This document shows positions 58,996 to 64,000 of a DNA stretch of 64,000 nt, one piece after another. The stretch is from Streptomyces flavidovirens DSM 40150 (GTDB lineage Bacteria; Actinomycetota; Actinomycetes; Streptomycetales; Streptomycetaceae), in the NCBI RefSeq assembly GCF_000429085.1, contig NZ_AUBE01000011.1:62001-126000 (forward strand), read 5' to 3'. A program made the position numbers and the translations under genes. The notes below the pieces were generated by a model. It had not been told where the DNA came from and did not search any database. It saw only the letters and a list, made by a program, of their open reading frames with translations. Every line of letters begins with the position of its first letter. Position 1 is the stretch's first letter.

Positions 58996-59613
58996 ATGCC
59001 CCAGCAGCCCGACTCCGCCCCCGGCTCCGGCTCCGCCCCCGACTCCGAGCCCACGCCCGGCTACCGCACCCTGGACGCCCGTTCACTGCGCGGCCTCGCC
59101 CACCCCCTACGCATCCAGCTCCTGGCATCCCTGCGTCACGACGGCCCCGCCACCGCCTCCCAACTGGCCGAGCGCCTCGGCGAGTCCAGCGGCGCCACCA
59201 GCTACCACCTGCGCCAGCTCGCCTCGCACGGGTTCGTCGAGGACGCCCCGGAGCGCGGCAAGGGCCGCGAGCGGTGGTGGAAGGCGGTGCAGGACGGGAC
59301 CAGCTTCAGCCCGGAGCTGCACAACAACCCCGACCCGGCAGTACGCGGCGCCGCCGATCTCTTCCTGCACGAGGTCGCGAACATCCACACCCAGGAGCTC
59401 GGCACCTGGCTCGGCACCGCGCGCGAATGGCCCGAGGAGTGGGCCGGCAGCTCGGACCTGAGCGACTTCACGCTCCAGCTCACCCCCGCACAGTTGCGCG
59501 AGCTGAACGACAAGGTGCACGAACTCATCGAGAGCTACCACGGACTGTCCGACGAAGGCTCCGCCCAGGTCCGCCTGCACACGCACTCCTTCCCCCGCCG
59601 CGCCACGGACTGA
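58996..59613 (+). CDS. ArsR-type winged-helix regulator with C-terminal helical domain
   Basis: This 205-residue protein has a Pro/Ser-rich N-terminal 20 residues, then a winged helix (LRGLAHPLRIQLLASLRHDGPATASQLAERLGESSGATSYHLRQLASHGFVEDAP...RERWWKAV). A helical C-terminal part follows (ELTPAQLRELNDKVHELIESYHGL). The layout fits the ArsR-like regulators that repress adjacent MFS genes. A short ORF and then the MFS gene follow. Confidence 0.9.
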   Translation: MPQQPDSAPGSGSAPDSEPTPGYRTLDARSLRGLAHPLRIQLLASLRHDGPATASQLAERLGESSGATSYHLRQLASHGFVEDAPERGKGRERWWKAVQDGTSFSPELHNNPDPAVRGAADLFLHEVANIHTQELGTWLGTAREWPEEWAGSSDLSDFTLQLTPAQLRELNDKVHELIESYHGLSDEGSAQVRLHTHSFPRRATD

Positions 59614-59628
59614 AAGGAACTGCCGGTC

Positions 59629-59712
59629 ATGCACCCCGACATACACCTCAATCTCCACCACCAGCGCGCCACCGAACCGCAACCTCCCGCCCGGCCGGCG
59701 CGTATCGCATGA
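59629..59712 (+). CDS. 27-residue ORF coupled to the MFS gene
   Basis: ATG at 59629 has an AAAGGAA SD about 9 bases upstream. The 27-codon frame ends TGA at 59710-59712, overlapping the MFS ATG (ATGA). The peptide begins MHPDIHLNLHHQRATE. The SD, frame and coupling suggest it is translated and helps set MFS translation. It is too short for an assigned function; similar small upstream ORFs may exist in relatives. Confidence 0.6.
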   Translation: MHPDIHLNLHHQRATEPQPPARPARIA

Positions 59713-61025
59713 CCGTCGAGGGGGGAGAACCGGGCGGCCGGAAGCCGTTCGCGGCGGTACTGGCCGCCAACACCGTGTCCATAGCGGGCACTTCGCTCAC
59801 CATGATCGGCGTGCCGTGGTTCGTGCTCGACACCACGGGCAGCGCCGGCCGGGCCGGCGTCGTCGCGTTCTGCGCGACGCTGCCGGTCGTCGTCTCCGCG
59901 CTCGTCGGCGGCCCGCTCATCGACCGGATCGGCCGCCGCCGGGTCTCCGTCGCCTCCGACCTGGTGTGCGGCCTCGCCGTCGGCGCGATCCCGCTGCTGC
60001 ACTACGCGGGTGCGCTGGAATTCTGGATGCTGTGCGCCCTGATGGCGATCGGTGGCCTGGCCCATACGCCCGGCATGACCGCCCGTTACGTCCTGATGCC
60101 CGACCTCGCCGCCCACGCCGGCACCACACTCGCCCGCGCCGCCAGCCTCTTCGAGGGCGTCTCGCGCGGCGCCCGCATGATCGGGGCCGCGCTCGCGGGC
60201 GTACTGATCGCGCTGCTCGGCGCGGAGGCGGTGCTGCTGCTCGACGCGGCGACGTTCGCGGCGTCGGCGCTGCTGGTCGCGGCCGGAGTACGGGGCGTTC
60301 GGGCCGCCGAGCCGCAGAAGGCGGCGGCGCCGGTCTCCTTCACGACGTACCGCAGGGAACTGCGCGAGGGTTACGTCTTCCTCCTGCGCCACCGCCTCCT
60401 GCTGGCCGTGGTTTTGATGGTGATGCTCACCAACGGCCTGGACCAGGGCTGGAGTTCGGTCCTGCTGCCCGTCCACGCCAAGGACAACCTGGGCGGCGCG
60501 ACCGACCTCGGCATGCTCGCCGCGATCTTCGGCGGATGCGCGCTGCTCGGCGCCCTGCTGTACGGGGCGGTCGGCGAGCGCTTCCCGCGCCGGGTCGTCT
60601 TCACCGTCGCGTTCCTGCTCTGCGGGCTGCCGCGCTTCGTCGTCGCGGCGCTGGTCGACGGGACGGCCGCGCTGGCCGTGACGATGGCCGCGGGCGGTCT
60701 GGCCGCCGGGATGCTCAACCCGATCCTGACGACGGTGACGTACGAACGCGTCCCGCAGGAGCTGCGCAGCCGCGTCGGCGGTGTGTCCACGGCCGGCTGC
60801 GAGCTGACGATGCCGCTGGGTGGCCTCGCGGCGGGGCTGCTGGTCGAGGAGGCGGGGCTCGTGACGGCGCTGCTGGTGGTCGGCGGGGCGTACTTCCTCG
60901 CGACGCTGAGCCCGGTGGTCTTCCCGTCCTGGCGGATGATGGACGACGTAACCGGGAATCTCAGCAGCTCGGAACCTTCCCGTCCTTCTTCTCCAGCGCG
61001 ACCAGAGCCCGCACCGCGTCCTTGA
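59709..61025 (+). CDS. MFS transporter
   Basis: This 438-residue transporter has twelve predicted helices. It starts with AAVLAANTVSIAGTSLTMIGVPWFVL and continues with GGPLIDRIGRRRVSVASDLVCGLAVGA, the loop 2-3 signature. GEYVF-type loops and MLNPILTTVTYERVPQELRSRVGGVSTAGCELTMPLG follow. It is predicted an exporter, probably of a drug-like compound, controlled by the ArsR-type gene upstream. The last 60 bases overlap the convergent Lon-type gene. Confidence 0.9.
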   Translation: MTVEGGEPGGRKPFAAVLAANTVSIAGTSLTMIGVPWFVLDTTGSAGRAGVVAFCATLPVVVSALVGGPLIDRIGRRRVSVASDLVCGLAVGAIPLLHYAGALEFWMLCALMAIGGLAHTPGMTARYVLMPDLAAHAGTTLARAASLFEGVSRGARMIGAALAGVLIALLGAEAVLLLDAATFAASALLVAAGVRGVRAAEPQKAAAPVSFTTYRRELREGYVFLLRHRLLLAVVLMVMLTNGLDQGWSSVLLPVHAKDNLGGATDLGMLAAIFGGCALLGALLYGAVGERFPRRVVFTVAFLLCGLPRFVVAALVDGTAALAVTMAAGGLAAGMLNPILTTVTYERVPQELRSRVGGVSTAGCELTMPLGGLAAGLLVEEAGLVTALLVVGGAYFLATLSPVVFPSWRMMDDVTGNLSSSEPSRPSSPARPEPAPRP

Positions 61026-61752
61026 GCGTCGTGACGGGCACCAGCCGCAGCCCGTCCGGCAGCTCGGCCTGAGCCTGCGCGCACTCTTCCTTCGGTACGA
61101 GGAAGACCGTCGCCCCGTCACGCCTGGCCGCCTGCGTCTTGAGCGGTACGCCGCCGACCGGGCCCACGTCTCCGCCGGAGGTGATGGTGCCCGTACCGGC
61201 GATGTTGCGGCCGCCCGTGAGGTCGCCTCCCGAGCCGTCGCCGTCCAGCTTGTTGACGATGCCGAGGGAGAAGAGGAGACCGGCGCTCGGGCCGCCGATG
61301 CCGGCGAGGTCGAGGTCGACCTTCACCCGGTCGGGGCTCTTGCCGAGGTAGCCGAGCGCCGCGTCGACGGCGGTCTCCTGCGACTGCTCCATCTCGGCGA
61401 CGTTGTGCTTCTCAATCTCGGTGTCGGTGCCGCCGGTCGGGTAGACCGCCTCCTTGGGCAGGACGGCCCGGTCGGTCCTGAACCACGCGTCGACGACCTG
61501 CCCCAGGTCGACGGCGACGGACGGGGCGGTCGCCACGATCGTCGTCATCCGAAGCTGCCCGGTGGTCTCGCGGACCGGCGCTCCGGTGATGGTGATCACC
61601 GGCTTGCCCTTGTCGTGGCCCAGGACGTTCGCTGTACTGCCGGGCTGCGCGAGGACGTACGGCAGCGGCGCGAAAGCGGCCACGGCGAGGAGCGCGAGCA
61701 CGGGGGCCCCGCAAAGGGCGAGGACACGGGGGCGGGAGAGACGTGAGAGCAC
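60961..61752 (-). CDS. Membrane-anchored Lon-type (S16) protease without PDZ domain
   Basis: This 263-residue protein has an N-terminal membrane anchor (LALCGAPVLALLAVAAFAPLPYVLA). A Lon-type S16 domain at about 120-260 carries Ser156 in GIGGPSAGLLFSLGIV and Lys205 in GVPLKTQAARR, both catalytic positions. Relatives such as YlbL have a PDZ domain between anchor and protease; here only about 70 residues separate them, so the PDZ is reduced or lost. The 3' end overlaps the MFS gene. Confidence 0.87.
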   Translation of the reverse strand: MLSRLSRPRVLALCGAPVLALLAVAAFAPLPYVLAQPGSTANVLGHDKGKPVITITGAPVRETTGQLRMTTIVATAPSVAVDLGQVVDAWFRTDRAVLPKEAVYPTGGTDTEIEKHNVAEMEQSQETAVDAALGYLGKSPDRVKVDLDLAGIGGPSAGLLFSLGIVNKLDGDGSGGDLTGGRNIAGTGTITSGGDVGPVGGVPLKTQAARRDGATVFLVPKEECAQAQAELPDGLRLVPVTTLKDAVRALVALEKKDGKVPSC

Positions 61753-61853
61753 GCCTCCAATCTAGTGGGCGCACGCAGCTCTGCCCCGAGCACCTCTCGC
61801 ACCACTTCGCGGGCTACGAGCCGCCGCGCCGGCCTGCGGCCGCCCGGCCACCC

Positions 61854-62495
61854 TCACCTCAGCGCGTCGGCGACCTCCCGCGCCGCGTCCACCACGCGCG
61901 GGCCGACCCGCTCGGGGATGGAGTCGGCGAGCATGACCACCCCGACGCTGCCCTCCAGCCCCGTTATGCCGACCAGGGGCGCCGCCGCGCCACTGGCCCC
62001 CGCCTCCAGTTCGCCGTGGGTGAGGGTGAAACCGTCGGCCGCGAGGGCGCCCTGGCGGGCGGCGAGGATGGCCTTGCCGGCCGCGCCCCGGTCGAGGGGG
62101 TGACGGAACCCCGCGCGGTACGCCACGTGGTAGTCGGTCCACGTCGGCTCGACGACCGCGACCGCGAGTGCCTCCGTGCCGTCGACCAGCGTCAGGTGCG
62201 CCGTGGCGCCTATGTCCTCGGCGAGCGAGCGCAGCGCGGGCAGGGCGGCCTCCCGTACGAGCGGATGGACCTGCCGGCCCAGACGCAGGACGCCGAGGCC
62301 GACGCGGGCACGTCCGCCCAGGTCGCGGCGTACGAGCGCGTGCTGCTCCAGGGTGGCGAGCAGCCGGTAGACGACGGTGCGGTTCACACCGAGCTTGTTG
62401 GAGAGCTCGGTGACGGTCAGACCGTGGTCGGTGTCGGACAGCAGTTTGAGGACACGAAGTCCCCGGTCGAGCGTCTGGGAGGTTTCCGCGGTCAC
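61854..62495 (-). CDS. IclR-family transcriptional regulator
   Basis: This 213-residue regulator has a winged helix (RGLRVLKLLSDTDHGLTVTELSNKLGVNRTVVYRLLATLEQHALV) and the IclR effector domain (ATAHLTLVDGTEALAVAVVEPTWTDYHVAYRAGFRHPLDRGAAGKAILA). The start is set at GTG 62495 because GAGGAG stands 8 bases before it; an upstream GTG would overlap that SD. A short palindrome lies upstream. Confidence 0.9.
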   Translation of the reverse strand: MTAETSQTLDRGLRVLKLLSDTDHGLTVTELSNKLGVNRTVVYRLLATLEQHALVRRDLGGRARVGLGVLRLGRQVHPLVREAALPALRSLAEDIGATAHLTLVDGTEALAVAVVEPTWTDYHVAYRAGFRHPLDRGAAGKAILAARQGALAADGFTLTHGELEAGASGAAAPLVGITGLEGSVGVVMLADSIPERVGPRVVDAAREVADALR

Positions 62496-62707
62496 GACGC
62501 CCACTCCTCTGTGGTGAGTGCGGCGGCTCTCTCACGCTGTGCGCCGCCGGTCCCTTCGGCGTCGCGCGCAGAGGCCGCCGGCAGGCCATGGCACCGGCTG
62601 CGCTCCGGGGCGGCTCTGCCACGGGGCGTATGCGTTGCCGGAAAGGTAGCGATCCACTCCGCTCAGCGGAAGACCTCGTCCAGAATCCGGGCGCGTACGG
62701 AAGTCGC

Positions 62708-62719
62708 TCCGCGTGCGGA
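62708..62719. promoter_or_regulatory. Short palindrome upstream of the IclR gene
   Basis: TCCGC-GT-GCGGA is the clearest dyad in the 320-base gap between the IclR gene and the helicase gene. It could bind the IclR protein itself. No gene is seen in the gap; the right part holds the helicase terminator. Confidence 0.4.
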
Positions 62720-62766
62720 ACGCGATTGCGAGCGGTCCGGCTTTGGAGGTCCGCCACCACACGAAA

Positions 62767-62798
62767 GCGGGGCCCGGAGACGATCCTCCAGGCCCCGC
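62767..62798 (-). terminator. Terminator hairpin after the helicase gene
   Basis: GCGGGGCC and GGCCCCGC form 8-bp arms, with inner pairing GGAG/CTCC after one mismatched C-A and a 6-base loop. It lies about 20 bases past the helicase stop on the minus strand. Confidence 0.8.
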
Positions 62799-62818
62799 CG
62801 TGACATCCCCGGCGTACG

Positions 62819-64000
62819 TCAGCGCATCCGGGTGGCCCACTCCTGAACCTTCTTGATCCGCTCCTGGAGCTGCCCGGCGGTCGCCTCGGCGCTCGGCGGA
62901 CCGCCGCAGACGCGCCGCAGTTCGGTGTGGATGACGCCGTGCGGCTTGCCGGTCTGGTGGACGTACGCCCCCACCATGGTGTTGAGCGACTTGCGGAGCT
63001 CCAGCAGTTGCTTGTGCGTGACGACGGGCCGCGACTCGGCGGGTTTCTCCAGCAGATCGGCCTCGGCGGCCGGCTTCTGGCGGCTGTGCGCGATCTGCCG
63101 GGTCTGCCGCTTCTGGAGCAGGAGCTGCACCTGGTCGGGCTCCAGCAAACCGGGGATACCGAGGTAGTCCTGCTCCTCCTCACTCCCCGGATGGGCCTGC
63201 ATGCCGAACTCGGCGCCGTCGTACAGCACGCGGTCGAACACGGCGTCGGACTCAAGAGCCTCGAAGGGCAGCTGCTCCTCGGTCTCCTCGTCCTCCAGCT
63301 TCTCGGCGTCGGCGAGGAGCTTGTCCTCCTCGGCGAACGGGTTCTCCTCGTCGCTGCCCTTCTTGGGCTTGTCGAGGACGTGGTCCCGCTCGACCTCCAT
63401 CTCGTTGGCGAATTCGAGGAGCATCGGGATCGTGGGAACGAACACGGACGCGGTCTCGCCCCGCCTGCGCGATCGCACGAAGCGCCCGACCGCCTGGGCG
63501 AAGAAGAGCGGGGTGGAGATGGTCGTCGCGTACACACCGACCGCGAGCCTCGGTACGTCGACGCCTTCCGACACCATGCGGACCGCGACCATCCACCGGG
63601 ACTCGTCCGCGCTGAACTGGTCGATCTTCTTCGAGGCGGCCTTCTCGTCGGACAGGACGACGGTCGGCCGGTCACCCGTGATCTTCTTCAGAATCTTGGC
63701 GTACTCGCGCGCGCTGTCCTGGTCGGAAGCGATGACGAGCCCGCCGGCGTCCGGAATTCCCTTCCGTACTTCGGTCAGCCGGGTGTCGGCGGCCGCGAGC
63801 ACGTTCGGGATCCACTCCCCCGTCGGCGCGAGCGCCGTGCGCCAGGCCTGCCCGATGGCGTCCCTGGTCATCGGCTCGCCGAGCCGGGCGGCGATCTCGT
63901 CACCGGCCTTGGTGCGCCAGCGCATGTTGCCGCTGTAGGACAGAAAAATGACGGGCCGTACGACACCATCGGCGAGGGCGTTCCCATACCCATAGGTGTA
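62819..64000 (-). CDS. DEAD/DEAH-box helicase (partial, N-terminus beyond the window)
   Basis: The frame is open from the right edge of the window to the stop near the hairpin, for 393 codons; the true start and the first helicase domain lie outside. Visible is the second RecA-like domain: LVIASDQDSAREYAKILKKITGDRPTVVLSDE, then DESRWMVAVRMVSEGVDVPRLAVGVYATTISTPLFFAQAVGRFVRSRRRGE with motifs V and VI (QAVGRFVR). A helical C-terminal region is Glu-rich. The target (DNA or RNA) is unknown. Confidence 0.92.
   Translation of the reverse strand, partial: YTYGYGNALADGVVRPVIFLSYSGNMRWRTKAGDEIAARLGEPMTRDAIGQAWRTALAPTGEWIPNVLAAADTRLTEVRKGIPDAGGLVIASDQDSAREYAKILKKITGDRPTVVLSDEKAASKKIDQFSADESRWMVAVRMVSEGVDVPRLAVGVYATTISTPLFFAQAVGRFVRSRRRGETASVFVPTIPMLLEFANEMEVERDHVLDKPKKGSDEENPFAEEDKLLADAEKLEDEETEEQLPFEALESDAVFDRVLYDGAEFGMQAHPGSEEEQDYLGIPGLLEPDQVQLLLQKRQTRQIAHSRQKPAAEADLLEKPAESRPVVTHKQLLELRKSLNTMVGAYVHQTGKPHGVIHTELRRVCGGPPSAEATAGQLQERIKKVQEWATRMR

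Overview
The window reads as chromosomal DNA of a Streptomyces or close relative. Evidence: very high G+C with strong third-position G/C, many GTG starts and GTGA/TGATG translational couplings, and actinomycete-only families (an SsgA-like sporulation protein, an XRE/DUF397 pair beside an RsbW-like ATPase, DUF2017 next to ClpS, DUF1023, RDD proteins). It also carries DasR-type operators at N-acetylglucosamine PTS genes. No phage, transposase, integrase or CRISPR array was seen, and one tRNA gene (Leu, anticodon UAG) is present.

Layout. 0-6.4 kb: small regulator/effector pairs (TetR with a quinone-oxidoreductase-like enzyme; two PadR regulators with a SnoaL-like protein, an SGNH hydrolase and small membrane proteins), several with visible palindromic operators. 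6.4-8.2 kb: a whiJ/abaA-type module (ATPase, XRE-DUF5753 regulator, DUF397). 8.3-20.6 kb: a long one-strand Tad/Flp pilus locus, transcribed right to left: a zinc-ribbon protein of unknown function, CpaB-like, a CpaE ATPase fused to a TadE domain, TadE, CpaF, TadB, TadC, histidine kinase, LuxR-type response regulator, Flp pilin, TadG-like protein, a lipoprotein and an OmpA-family protein. 20.8-26.4 kb: tRNA-Leu, rdgB, a lipoprotein, rph, and the GlcNAc PTS genes nagF, nagE1 and nagE2 with dre sites.

26.4-36 kb: an MBL-fold hydrolase, a membrane-anchored PemK/MazF-like protein, a repeat field, then cysM and cysO (sulfur-carrier cysteine synthesis) behind a short Cys-containing leader peptide. 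Next come a cobalamin riboswitch with a solute-binding lipoprotein, an HD-domain protein, a glycosyltransferase, a GNAT protein, a GlxA-type regulator and mec, the JAMM peptidase partner of CysO. 36-41.3 kb: amino-acid permease, DUF2017, clpS, pncB and pncA. 41-48 kb: a secreted M6 protease and two RDD membrane proteins. 48-58 kb: an SsgA-like protein, VOC protein, FAD-linked oxidase, TPR protein, a three-gene cobalt-type nitrile-hydratase-like set with a split beta subunit, a TagC-like protein, a DUF1023/WXG100 pair and hpd. 58-64 kb: an Lrp regulator divergent from hpd, an ArsR-like regulator coupled through a 27-codon ORF to an MFS transporter, a PDZ-less Lon-type protein, an IclR regulator and a DEAD/DEAH helicase running off the right edge.

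The most interesting items are the pilus locus (CpaE-TadE fusion, OmpA and lipoprotein at its distal end, a cluster of GGGCCC palindromes before the pilin), the leader-peptide and hairpin arrangement ahead of cysO-cysM, the split-beta nitrile hydratase set, and several short tandem-repeat arrays between genes. All functions are read from sequence and remembered family knowledge; no database search was run.
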